Source: Sulfuritalea sp. (GTDB lineage: Bacteria; Pseudomonadota; Gammaproteobacteria; Burkholderiales; Rhodocyclaceae). Taken from it: a stretch of DNA of 6,446 nucleotides. Position numbers and translations under genes: made by a program. The stretch covers positions 1 through 6,446 of the forward strand of contig JAIPCS010000186.1 of the NCBI GenBank assembly GCA_021738105.1, given 5' to 3'. This document shows, one piece after another, positions 1 through 6,446 of this stretch (position 1 is its first letter; each line of letters starts with the position of its first letter). The notes below the pieces were generated by a model. That model was not told where the DNA came from and ran no database searches. It worked only from the letters and a program-made list of their open reading frames with translations.

Positions 1-1
1 C

Positions 2-274
2 ATTGAGCAGGCGCCCACGCACCAACCCGACATCATCCTGATGGACATCGGGCTGCCTGTAATGGACGGCCTGCAGGCGCTGGAAGCCATACGGGCGGAC
101 GAGCGCCTGCGCGCCACCCCGGTGCTGGCGGTGACTGCCAGTGCGATGAAAGGGGACCGCGAATCCATCCTCGCCCACGGCTTCGACGGCTATCTGTCGA
201 AGCCGATAGATCGTGCCGAGATGATGCGCGTGATGCAGCAACTGCTGGGGCGTGAGAATGGGGCCTGTGAATGA
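2..274 (+). CDS. C-terminal receiver (REC) domain of a two-component signalling protein, 5' end outside the window
   Basis: The frame is open from base 2 to the TGA at 272-274, so only the last 90 residues are seen. They form the second half or more of a response-regulator receiver domain. The phospho-acceptor Asp lies in the [11 protein letters not shown] motif (codon at 44-46). The conserved Thr follows in the LAVTASAM strand, and the conserved Lys is in the SKP motif (codon at 200-202). The protein stops shortly after the last receiver helix, so no output domain follows the receiver. An in-frame ATG at 41 lies inside the phospho-acceptor strand and cannot be the start. By family knowledge this is either a stand-alone CheY-like regulator or, equally likely, the receiver tail of a hybrid histidine kinase; the window does not decide. 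The stop overlaps the start of the next kinase gene by 4 bases, which implies an operon and a shared relay. Confidence 0.9.
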   Translation: MEQAPTHQPDIILMDIGLPVMDGLQALEAIRADERLRATPVLAVTASAMKGDRESILAHGFDGYLSKPIDRAEMMRVMQQLLGRENGACE

Positions 275-3111
275 ATAATCCGCCGGACAAGGCCATTAAA
301 ATCCTTGCCATCGATGACAACCCGGACAACCTGACCACGCTCAAGGCCATTGCGGGGGAAGTGCTGCCCGCCTGCGTGGTGCTGACCGCGCTGGGCGGTG
401 TCAGGGGGATCGATCTCGCACGTGCCGAAGACCCGGACGTGATCCTGCTCGACATCGTGATGCCGGGCATGGACGGCTACGAGGTATGCCGACGCCTGAA
501 GGCCGACCAACAAACGAGCGCGATTCCGGTGGTCTTCGTCACCGCGCTGCAGGCCAACCGCGAAAGCCGTGTCAAGGCGCTGGAGGTCGGCGCCGAGGCG
601 TTTCTTGCCAAGCCGATCGACGAACCGGAACTGGTGGCCCAGGTACGGGCCATGGCCCGGCTGAAGACCACCCACAGAACGGAGCGGCAGGAGAAGGACC
701 ATCTGGCCAAGCTGGTGGCCGAACGCACCGCCGAATTCCAAAAGGAACTAGCCGAGCGCGTGGCATTGCAGGCGGCAGCGAACGAATCCCGGCGCGCCCT
801 GCTGAGCCTGCTTGAAGACCAGGCGCGCGACCAGGCGACACTGCGCAAGTTGTCGCTGGCCGTGGAGCAGAGCCCGGAAAGCATCGTCATCACCAATCTC
901 GCTGCCGAGATCGAGTATGTCAACGACGCGTTTGTGCAGATTTGCGGCTACACCCGCGAGGAGTTGATCGGTAAGAATCCCCGCATCCTGCAGTCGGGCA
1001 AGACGCCGCCCGGGACCTATGCGGGCATGTGGGACACCCTGGAGCAGGGGCAGCCGTGGAAGGGGGAATTCCACAACCGCAAGAAGGACGGCACCGAATA
1101 CGTCGAGTTCGCCATCGTCATGCCGCTGCGCCAGCCGGGCGGATCAATCAGCCACTATGTGGCGGTTAAGGAAGACATCACCGAGAAGAAGCGCATTGGC
1201 ATCGAACTGGACAATCACCGCCATCATCTGCAGGATCTGGTGGAGCAGCGCACGTCAGAGTTGATCGTGGCGCGCCAGCAGGCCGAGGCGGCCAACCAGG
1301 CCAAGAGCGCCTTCCTCGCCAACATGAGCCACGAGATCCGTACGCCGATGAACGCCATCATCGGACTCACCCACCTGATGAAGCACGCTGGCGCGACACC
1401 GGAGCAGGTGGCGCGACTGGAGAAAATCGACACGGCGGGCAAGCACCTGTTGTCAATCATCAGCGACATCCTCGATCTGTCCAAGATAGAGGCCGGCAAA
1501 CTGCAACTGGAAAGTACGGATTTCCACCTCGCTGCCATTCTCGACAATACCGCCTCAATCATCGGGGAATCAGCACGAGGAAAAGGGCTGAAGATTGAGG
1601 TCGACGGGGATGCCGTTCCGACGTGGCTACGCGGCGACCCGACACGGCTGCGGCAGGCATTGCTCAACTTTGCAGGCAACGCCGTCAAGTTCACTGAGAG
1701 TGGCCGCATTGCGTTGCGTGCCAAATTGCTTGAGGACAATGGTGGCGAACTGCTGGTGCGCTTCGAGGTTGAAGACACCGGCGTTGGCATCACGCCCGAG
1801 GCTATGCAGCGTTTGTTCCAGGCATTCGAACAGGCGGATGCCTCGACTACGCGCAAGTACGGCGGCACCGGCCTCGGGCTCGCGATCACGCGGCGCCTGA
1901 CGCAGTTGATGGGCGGTGAAGTTGGCGCGGAGAGTACGCCGGGGGTAGGTAGCATCTTCTGGTTTACCGCCCGCCTGCAACGTGGCCACGGCGTCATGCC
2001 TGCTGTGTCAGCCGTTGATACAGCAGATGCCGAGGCACAACTGCGCCTGAACTACGCTGGCGCTCGTCTCCTGATGGCGGAAGACAATCTGATCAACCGC
2101 GAAGTCGCCCTGGAACTGCTGCATGGCGTCGGGCTGGCGGTGGACTCGGCGGTAGATGGCCGCGAGGCCGTGGAGAAGGCCCATAACCATTTCTATGACT
2201 TGATCCTGATGGACATGCAGATGCCCAACATGGACGGCCTCGAAGCAACCCGCGCCATCCGTGCCCTGCCGGGCTGGGCGACTAAACCGATTCTGGCCAT
2301 GACGGCCAATGCATTCGACGAGGATCGCCGTGCTTGCATCGATGCCGGCATGAACGACTTTGTCACCAAGCCGGTGGAACCGGACCTGCTCTATGCCTCT
2401 TTGCTGAAGTGGCTGCCTGCCGGGACGGCGATAACCCGGGCGGCAGCGGACCCGATGCGTGCACACGAACTGGCAGCCAATCATGCTCGCGTATCGACGA
2501 CCGCAGTTGTCCTGGCGCGCTTGGCTAACGTGCCGGGCATGAATGTTGTGCGCGGCGTTGCCTCGCTGCGCGGCAACAGCGAGAAGTATCTGGAACTGCT
2601 TGCACAATTTCTGGAATCGAACGCTGATGACATGAATAGACTGGCCGTGAGCCTAGACACTGGCGATCACGCAACGTCGCAACGGCTGGCGCATACCCTC
2701 AAAGGCACCGCCGCCACACTGGGTGCCGATCAGGTAGCGGCACCGGCAGCAAAACTGGAATCCCTGCTGCGTGCCAACCCGAGCGGGAACATTCCGGTCG
2801 ACGCAATCGCTTCCAGGATGGACGATATCCGCCGTGAAATCGATGCGCTGAGTGCTGCGCTGCAGTTCTGGAAGGCGGAACCGGCCGACACCCCAGGAGA
2901 TACCTCAAGCCTGAAGGCGGTGCTCGACGAACTCGACAGACTGTTGGGGCAAGGCGATACCGCAGCGATCGCACTCTTTGAGAAGTACGAAGCACCCCTG
3001 CGTGCCGTACTGGGGCCGCCCTGTGATGGACTTGGGCGACAGATCAAGCGATTTGGATTGGAAGCCGCGCAGGACACGTTGCGCAAACTGCGCCAGAAGA
3101 CTGAGTCCTGA
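271..3111 (+). CDS. Hybrid sensor histidine kinase, REC-PAS-HisKA-HATPase-REC-Hpt
   Basis: This 946-residue protein is a multi-step phosphorelay kinase. Domains in order are: N-terminal receiver (about 9-128; acidic pair Asp15/Asp16, phospho-acceptor Asp61, Thr91, Lys114); a charged coiled coil (about 130-190); a PAS/PAC sensor (about 191-308, ending in the typical DITEKK linker); a second helical linker (about 309-345); HisKA with phospho-His354 in [11 protein letters not shown]; HATPase (about 451-569) with N-box Asn466/Asn470, DTGVGI at 502-507 and GGTGLGL at 531-537; a second receiver (about 599-715; Asp605, Asp648, Lys700); Hpt (about 755-860) with His808 in AHTLKGTAA; and a short helical C-terminal segment (about 879-942). 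I see no transmembrane segment, so it should be cytoplasmic. The likely relay is His354 to Asp648 to His808 and then to an outside receiver, perhaps the one encoded just upstream. The ATG at 271 is chosen because it overlaps the previous stop (ATGA) and precedes the first receiver strand directly. PAS ligand and regulated pathway are unknown. Confidence 0.95.
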   Translation: MNNPPDKAIKILAIDDNPDNLTTLKAIAGEVLPACVVLTALGGVRGIDLARAEDPDVILLDIVMPGMDGYEVCRRLKADQQTSAIPVVFVTALQANRESRVKALEVGAEAFLAKPIDEPELVAQVRAMARLKTTHRTERQEKDHLAKLVAERTAEFQKELAERVALQAAANESRRALLSLLEDQARDQATLRKLSLAVEQSPESIVITNLAAEIEYVNDAFVQICGYTREELIGKNPRILQSGKTPPGTYAGMWDTLEQGQPWKGEFHNRKKDGTEYVEFAIVMPLRQPGGSISHYVAVKEDITEKKRIGIELDNHRHHLQDLVEQRTSELIVARQQAEAANQAKSAFLANMSHEIRTPMNAIIGLTHLMKHAGATPEQVARLEKIDTAGKHLLSIISDILDLSKIEAGKLQLESTDFHLAAILDNTASIIGESARGKGLKIEVDGDAVPTWLRGDPTRLRQALLNFAGNAVKFTESGRIALRAKLLEDNGGELLVRFEVEDTGVGITPEAMQRLFQAFEQADASTTRKYGGTGLGLAITRRLTQLMGGEVGAESTPGVGSIFWFTARLQRGHGVMPAVSAVDTADAEAQLRLNYAGARLLMAEDNLINREVALELLHGVGLAVDSAVDGREAVEKAHNHFYDLILMDMQMPNMDGLEATRAIRALPGWATKPILAMTANAFDEDRRACIDAGMNDFVTKPVEPDLLYASLLKWLPAGTAITRAAADPMRAHELAANHARVSTTAVVLARLANVPGMNVVRGVASLRGNSEKYLELLAQFLESNADDMNRLAVSLDTGDHATSQRLAHTLKGTAATLGADQVAAPAAKLESLLRANPSGNIPVDAIASRMDDIRREIDALSAALQFWKAEPADTPGDTSSLKAVLDELDRLLGQGDTAAIALFEKYEAPLRAVLGPPCDGLGRQIKRFGLEAAQDTLRKLRQKTES

Positions 3112-3277
3112 GGGAAGAGATCTACGCATTTCTTGCTTGCACGAGAACACTGCCGTCAAGACTGACGATGGCGATCGATGTCGTAAAGGCAATGGCCGCA
3201 ATGCGAGCCCTGGCCGTTAGACAAGAGTGATGCCGGGTGACCTCTTTTGGCTGATAGGGTGAGTCGCGATTTTCGAT
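3112..3277. other. Intergenic stretch after the kinase gene, no gene recognised
   Basis: I find no convincing coding region, RNA gene or strong terminator here. A 20-codon ATG frame at 3168-3230 has no ribosome binding site and no recognisable content. A 5-bp inverted repeat (3154-3158 with 3163-3167) lacks a T-tract. Together with the frame remnant that follows, the gap to the next intact-looking reading frame is over 300 bases, which is unusual beside tightly packed operons. Confidence 0.5.
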
Positions 3278-3707
3278 AAGCTTCCGCTCGGATTCATCGC
3301 CCCAGATTTCTCGCGGGTGAAAACACCAGTTCCACTTTCAGACACGTCTACTGGGGGGCATTGTCTCTCTGGAAGCCTTTGAGCTTCGAGACGGAAATCC
3401 GGCCGGCTACACGTTCCAGCTAATCAGCAAGCCCGAAGAAGATTTGTTTGCCCTGCTGGGTCGGTTGATCCAGAGAATTCGTAAGGCACTTTCAGTCAAT
3501 CACATTGAAGACGGCCCGCATGGACTTCAAATCGTCGATGACACGGTGCGGGGGCAAATCGAGTGGGACGAAGACGAAGACGGTCGCGTACCGCTCATGG
3601 TTGTCGATGGTCGCGAAATCTCATGGGAAGATTTCGGCCAGATGTTGATGAGCCGCGAGGGCTGGCAATTCAAGCTGGAGATTTTTGATCCGAGCGATGA
3701 GGTCTGA
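3278..3707 (+). pseudogene. Truncated or frameshifted gene of an uncharacterised family (possibly DUF7713-like)
   Basis: The clear coding part is an open frame from 3321 (just after a TGA at 3318-3320) to the TGA at 3705-3707. It encodes a soluble acidic protein end with HFQTRLLGG, LEAFELRDG, LLGRLIQRIRKAL, GQIEWDEDEDGRVP and WEDFGQMLMSREGWQFKLEI. Within this frame the only ordinary start is a TTG at 3444, preceded by a purine-rich GAAGAAG. Translating upstream of it gives protein-like sequence that runs smoothly into the rest, so the TTG is probably internal. Upstream of the TGA a different frame (from 3278) reads KLPLGFIAPDFSR, which looks like the preceding part of the same protein; skipping one base near 3320 would join them. 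No N-terminal start is found. I read this as a decayed gene; from memory the C-terminal half resembles the DUF7713 family, but this is unverified. The alternative is a short real protein of 87 residues starting at the TTG at 3444. Confidence 0.55.
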
Positions 3708-3773
3708 GTGTTATGGGATCGTGTTGTCCGCATGCGGGTGATTGAAACATGCCGGACATGAATCAAATTGAAC

Positions 3774-3775
3774 TA
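3774..3775. repeat. TA target-site copy at the left end of the IS630 element
   Basis: IS630 elements insert at TA and duplicate it. A TA sits immediately outside the left inverted repeat and is matched by another TA outside the right one at 4890-4891. Confidence 0.8.
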
Positions 3776-3801
3776 TTGATCCGGCTGTAATGTACTTGAA
3801 T
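3776..3801 (+). repeat. Left terminal inverted repeat of the IS630 element
   Basis: It begins TTGATCCGGC and ends ACTTGAAT. Compared with the reverse complement of 4864-4889, 21 of 26 bases agree, including an 8-base identical inner block (ACTTGAAT) and the identical outer TTGA. Confidence 0.87.
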
Positions 3802-3829
3802 AATTCGACGTCGCCCCCAGATTGGGAAG

Positions 3830-4864
3830 ATGGAAACGACAGACATGAGAACGCTGTCGCGCGATGCGCGGCATGAGAGGCGGGTGCAGGTGATCCGGTT
3901 GCGCAAAACTGGACTGACCTATGACGCTATTGCGGCGCAGACCGGTTTGAGTCGCACCGGGGTATTCGATATCTGCAAACGCCATGAGGACGGTGGCGCC
4001 AAGGCACTTCGTGATGCGGTCGGCGGGCGCAAGGTTGGCGAATTCCGCGTGCTTACGGCGGAGCAGGAACGCGAGGTGCAGCGGTTGATCCGGGACAAGA
4101 CGCCGGATCAGATCAAGCTGCCCTATGCGCTGTGGTCGCGGGCGGCGGTGGCGGAACTGATCGCGGCCCGATTCGGGATACGCGTGCCGGTGCGGACGAT
4201 GGGCACCTATCTGAAGCGCTGGGGCTTTACGCCGCAAAAGCCGATTCGGCGCGCCTATGAGCAATCGCCGGCGGCGGTAAGGCACTGGATGGACACGGCC
4301 TATCCGGAAATTGCTGCGCGAGCCAAAAAGGAAGGTGCCGAGATTCACTGGGGCGACGAAACCGGGCTGCGCAGTGACGACGTGCGCGGTCGCAGCTTTG
4401 CCCCGGTGGGTGAAACCCCGGTGATTCGTGTCTGCAGCAAGCGTGCCGGTCTGTCGATCATCTCGACCGTGACCAACAAGGGGCAGATGCGCTGGAAGAT
4501 CTTCGATGGGGCGCTCAACGCGGACATCCTGATCGACTTCCTGCGCCGCCTGATCAAAGGAGCTCCCAAGAAAGTCTTTCTGATTCTGGACAATCTGCGG
4601 GTGCATCACAGCAAGCCGGTCAAGGCATGGCTGGCCAAGCACACGGACGCCATCGAAGTGTTCTACCTGCCCAGCTACAGCCCGGAACTCAACCCCGACG
4701 AGATGGCCAACGCGGACATCAAGCAGGCGGTGACCAAGCAAGCTCCGGCTCGAACCAAGCTGCAACTGGTCAAGGCCGCTTCTCGCCACCTGCGCAGCGT
4801 GCAGAAACAACCCGAACGTGTGCGTCGTTACTTTCAACATGACCCCGTGAAATATGCGGCTTGA
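3830..4864 (+). CDS. IS630-family transposase
   Basis: This 344-residue DDE transposase cuts and joins the IS ends at TA targets. The N-terminal part (about 15-55) is a helix-turn-helix region including RLRKTGLTYDAIAAQTGLS, followed by a second DNA-binding helical region with a WG.TPQKP motif (about 125-140). The catalytic core shows Asp176 in HWGDETG, Asp254 in LILDNLRVHH and Glu291 in SPELNPDE, the characteristic IS630 signature with 36 residues between the second Asp and the Glu. Length is normal for the family and the frame is unbroken. Two starts are possible: ATG 3830, with GGGAAG only a few bases upstream, or ATG 3845 (starting MRTLSRDARHERR), with GGAAA at a better distance; the second would give 339 residues. 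The stop codon touches the right inverted repeat. The antisense strand has a long open frame, but that is a by-product of codon composition. Confidence 0.96.
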   Translation: METTDMRTLSRDARHERRVQVIRLRKTGLTYDAIAAQTGLSRTGVFDICKRHEDGGAKALRDAVGGRKVGEFRVLTAEQEREVQRLIRDKTPDQIKLPYALWSRAAVAELIAARFGIRVPVRTMGTYLKRWGFTPQKPIRRAYEQSPAAVRHWMDTAYPEIAARAKKEGAEIHWGDETGLRSDDVRGRSFAPVGETPVIRVCSKRAGLSIISTVTNKGQMRWKIFDGALNADILIDFLRRLIKGAPKKVFLILDNLRVHHSKPVKAWLAKHTDAIEVFYLPSYSPELNPDEMANADIKQAVTKQAPARTKLQLVKAASRHLRSVQKQPERVRRYFQHDPVKYAA

Positions 4865-4889
4865 TTCAAGTTCATTGCGGCCGACTCAA
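4864..4889 (-). repeat. Right terminal inverted repeat of the IS630 element
   Basis: Read on the minus strand it begins TTGAGTCGGC and ends ACTTGAAT, pairing with the left repeat at 21 of 26 positions. It starts at the last base of the transposase stop codon. Confidence 0.87.
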
Positions 4890-4891
4890 TA
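4890..4891. repeat. TA target-site copy at the right end of the IS630 element
   Basis: This TA directly follows the right inverted repeat and matches the TA at 3774-3775, as expected for the target duplication made by IS630 elements. Confidence 0.8.
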
Positions 4892-4946
4892 GATGGCTGT
4901 TAGCTGTTAGCACTGCTGACGCTGCGCAGCGGCGCCTACCGAAGCG

Positions 4947-5483
4947 TCAATGCAAAATCGTCGGTGGCTCGTCGCCTTCCTTGACTGGCAGCAGATGCGT
5001 AAATCGGCCTTTGACCTCCGTGTAAAACCGGAACTCGACGACCCCGATGGTTCGCTTCTTCTTGGAAATTCCCTTCGGCTTGATACGAGGCTGCGCGACC
5101 CATACCCCTCGCTTGGTTTCCAGTGCAAGCGAGCACACGTCAATCGCGTAAGGTGAGGCGCCGATGCTTCCGTACTTATCGAGGATCGCATCCATCTGCA
5201 ACACCTTGTCGGGCCGAAGCGACCAGGCTTCCATGATCGTGAAGACGAAGTCGGCCTCCAATACCAATGCGGCTGACTGAATCAGACTCGCTGACTGGTC
5301 CTTGACCGCATCGGCTCCCGATTGAATCATCACCGGGACAACTTGATTCCTGGACAGACTGCCGACGAAGGCGAACGCCTGAAGTGCTTCACCCGACTCC
5401 AGAAAACCACGCGCGCTATTGATCAGCGGGCTGATGATATCCATGTACGCCTTCGGTGGCGTGCTGATAGGCGCCTCGGTCAT
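4947..5483 (-). CDS. Hypothetical protein, 178 residues, coupled to the upstream TPR gene
   Basis: I do not recognise this protein. It starts at the ATG on the minus strand at 5483, which overlaps the TGA of the upstream TPR gene by 4 bases (ATGA) and follows a purine-rich GAAGAAG. A longer version of the frame reaching 5597 would lie wholly inside the TPR gene and reads as low-quality, Arg-rich sequence, so it is rejected. The product has no signal peptide or clear membrane segment. Residues 10-100 look mainly helical (for example SPLINSARGFLESGEALQAF). Residues 110-165 alternate hydrophobic residues in a beta-like manner (DVCSLALETKRGVWVAQPRI, then VVEFRFYTEV) and contain a basic stretch RIKPKGISKKKR (133-144). 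It ends at the TGA at 4947-4949, about 57 bases from the IS end, so its 3' end appears intact. The stop-start overlap implies a shared role with the TPR protein, perhaps as partner; that is an inference only. Confidence 0.85.
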   Translation of the reverse strand: MTEAPISTPPKAYMDIISPLINSARGFLESGEALQAFAFVGSLSRNQVVPVMIQSGADAVKDQSASLIQSAALVLEADFVFTIMEAWSLRPDKVLQMDAILDKYGSIGASPYAIDVCSLALETKRGVWVAQPRIKPKGISKKKRTIGVVEFRFYTEVKGRFTHLLPVKEGDEPPTILH

Positions 5484-6446
5484 GTCTTCTTCGCTATCGA
5501 GCCGGCCATGCCCTTGGCAATCTCGAACTCGCGCTGCAAGCCGGAGCCGCAATCCATTTCCGGGTTGAACAACGCCATGCCGACGTGCATGTAGCAAAGG
5601 AGTTGCAGACCTGAAAAATCGCCATCGAGGTTCGTGAGCGAATAGCGCTTCAGGGGATTGTTGATTTCCAGGCCGGCCTGGCCAAGCTGTGCGATCTCCA
5701 TGACTGCGCGCCCGACTTGCTCATGCGGAATTTCTGCAAACAGCTTCATGGCACCGATCATGTACTCCACCGCATCCGGGCGATACCCGCCATCCACCAC
5801 CTTGCGCAGGTCTGCCTGTCCCGCGCGGTTCAAGATCTGCGTGGCCTTTTCCGCGAACTGCGAATCAGGGAAACGCTTGACCAGGTCTTTATAGACCGTC
5901 AGGGCTTCCTTTCGATGCGCATCCATCGAGTCGAGGCAGTTGGCCAGGCCCATGAGCACCGCGGGGTTGTTTGGCGCCAGTGATGCGGCCTGGCGGAAAT
6001 ACGGCAAAGCCTCGGCAAACTTCCGGGCGCGAGCAAGGGTTGCGGCGAGGTTTTGCTTGACCAGGGCATTTTCCGGCTGAATCTTGGCGGCTGCCTTGAG
6101 CACGACTTCCGCCTCGTCGTAGCGTTCAAGTTTAGAGAGCGAAACGCCGACGGCGATGGCCGCGTTGTCGTATGCAGGATCAAGGTTGAGACACTTGTTC
6201 AACGGCGACAAGGAATCCGCGACCCGGCCAAGCTCCGACAGGGCCACGCCATAATTGAAGCAAATGTCCGGATCATCAACCATGCCATACATGGCTTCCA
6301 GACCCGGCAGGGCGTCCTCGATATAGCCGTGGCGCAGCAGGCCAAGCAGATAAGCCTTTGGCTCGATTCCCTGTTGCGGAACGGCCAAGACGCGCACCAT
6401 CCCGCTGCTCACGACCACCGCAGCCGTCCAGCCCTTTGCACCGTAC
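5480..6446 (-). CDS. TPR-repeat protein with an unassigned C-terminal domain; start uncertain, may run off the window
   Basis: On the minus strand the frame stays open from the window edge (base 6445) to the TGA at 5480-5482. Possible starts inside are GTG 6418 (312 residues) and ATG 6400 (306 residues, MVRVLAVPQQGIEP); neither has a strong ribosome binding site, so the gene may begin outside. Numbered from GTG 6418, about four tetratricopeptide units are seen near 49-82, 83-116, 117-150 and 151-186, with typical spacing such as YGVALSELGRVADSLSPLNK, LNLDP, LKAAAKIQPENALVKQNLAATLA and ALPYFRQAASLAPNNPAVLMGLANCL. TPR arrays mount protein partners; no enzymatic motif is visible. Residues about 205-312 form a separate domain (LRKVVDGGYRPDAVEYMIGA, then FSGLQLLCYMHVGMALFNPE) that I do not recognise. 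The gene overlaps the next one by 4 bases, so the two are likely translated from one message. A role in secretion, regulation or scaffolding cannot be decided from sequence alone. Confidence 0.85.
   Translation of the reverse strand, partial: YGAKGWTAAVVVSSGMVRVLAVPQQGIEPKAYLLGLLRHGYIEDALPGLEAMYGMVDDPDICFNYGVALSELGRVADSLSPLNKCLNLDPAYDNAAIAVGVSLSKLERYDEAEVVLKAAAKIQPENALVKQNLAATLARARKFAEALPYFRQAASLAPNNPAVLMGLANCLDSMDAHRKEALTVYKDLVKRFPDSQFAEKATQILNRAGQADLRKVVDGGYRPDAVEYMIGAMKLFAEIPHEQVGRAVMEIAQLGQAGLEINNPLKRYSLTNLDGDFSGLQLLCYMHVGMALFNPEMDCGSGLQREFEIAKGMAGSIAKKT

Larger units (their letters stand above)
3776..4889 (+). mobile_element. Complete IS630-family insertion sequence, about 1.11 kb
   Basis: The element is bounded by imperfect terminal inverted repeats (3776-3801 and 4864-4889, matching at 21 of 26 positions by eye) and flanked on both sides by TA. 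It carries a single transposase gene filling nearly all of its length. The size of 1114 bases, the TA target and the single DDE transposase are all typical of the IS630 (Tc1/mariner-like) group. No internal stop or frameshift is visible, so it may still be active. It lies between a plus-strand gene remnant ending at 3707 and a minus-strand gene ending at 4947, and I see no reading frame that would be rejoined by removing it. Confidence 0.93.

Noticed and set aside
1224..1997. Minus-strand 257-codon frame opposite the kinase core
   Set aside because: It is antisense to the HisKA and HATPase regions, whose motifs are all intact on the plus strand.
3154..3167. Inverted repeat CGTCA-AGAC-TGACG as a possible terminator of the kinase operon
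   Set aside because: The stem is only 5 bp and no T-tract follows, so it is not distinguishable from chance.
3168..3230. 20-codon ATG frame after the kinase gene
   Set aside because: It has no ribosome binding site, is very short and shows no recognisable content.
3728..3737. 10-base palindrome CCGCATGCGG between the gene remnant and the IS element
   Set aside because: It is too short to form a stable terminator hairpin and has no T-tract; no second copy was noticed to suggest an operator.
3773..4840. Long minus-strand open frame of 355 codons inside the IS element
   Set aside because: It lies antisense to the transposase, which has the full IS630 catalytic signature. The antisense translation is rich in Arg, His and Leu without domain character and arises from GC-rich codon composition.
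4895..4911. Tandem GCTGTTA repeat beside the right IS end
   Set aside because: There are only two 7-base copies, without further repeat units or a matching copy at the left end, so it is probably chance.
4920..4931. Perfect 12-base palindrome CGCTGCGCAGCG just after the minus-strand operon, as a terminator
   Set aside because: As a hairpin it gives only about 4 stem pairs, and no T-tract follows on the minus strand. Such palindromes are common in GC-rich DNA.
5484..5597. Upstream extension of the 178-residue protein to a start at 5597
   Set aside because: This part overlaps the TPR coding region fully and reads as an Arg-rich shadow. The ATG at 5483, overlapping the TPR stop, is a better start.

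Overview
The window looks like a GC-rich proteobacterial chromosome. The style of the multi-domain phosphorelay kinase and of the IS630 transposase suggests a betaproteobacterium (Rhodocyclaceae-like), but this is an inference from protein character and codon use, not a database result. The layout is: (1) bases 1-3111, the end of a two-component signalling operon on the plus strand; (2) bases 3112-3775, a short gene-poor stretch holding what looks like a degraded or N-terminally truncated gene of an uncharacterised family; (3) bases 3774-4891, a complete IS630-family insertion sequence with imperfect 26-bp terminal inverted repeats and flanking TA dinucleotides; (4) bases 4947-6446, a minus-strand two-gene unit made of a TPR-repeat protein and a small protein of unknown function.

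In the signalling operon, the first reading frame enters from outside the window and ends in a receiver domain. Its stop codon overlaps the start of the next gene by 4 bases (ATGA), so the two are very probably translationally coupled. The second gene encodes a 946-residue hybrid histidine kinase with the order receiver - coiled coil - PAS - HisKA - HATPase - receiver - Hpt - extra C-terminal helical segment. All expected phosphotransfer residues are present (Asp61, His354, Asp648, His808). The protein therefore carries a full His-Asp-His relay plus an N-terminal receiver that could take input from another kinase. No DNA-binding or enzymatic output domain is visible in the window, so the final target lies elsewhere.

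The IS630 element sits in the gap between convergent genes and interrupts no recognisable reading frame. It appears intact, with a full-length transposase and a DDE triad. The gene fragment to its left has no proper start codon and seems to need a frameshift to recover its upstream part, so this gap looks like a site of gene decay.

The right-hand minus-strand genes also overlap by 4 bases (ATGA) and should be co-expressed. The first has about four TPR units and a C-terminal domain I do not recognise; the second is a 178-residue soluble protein I cannot assign. The TPR frame stays open to the window edge, so its true start is uncertain. I see no CRISPR array, tRNA, rRNA or known defence system. 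The unassigned TPR/small-protein pair and the decayed gene are the least explained parts.
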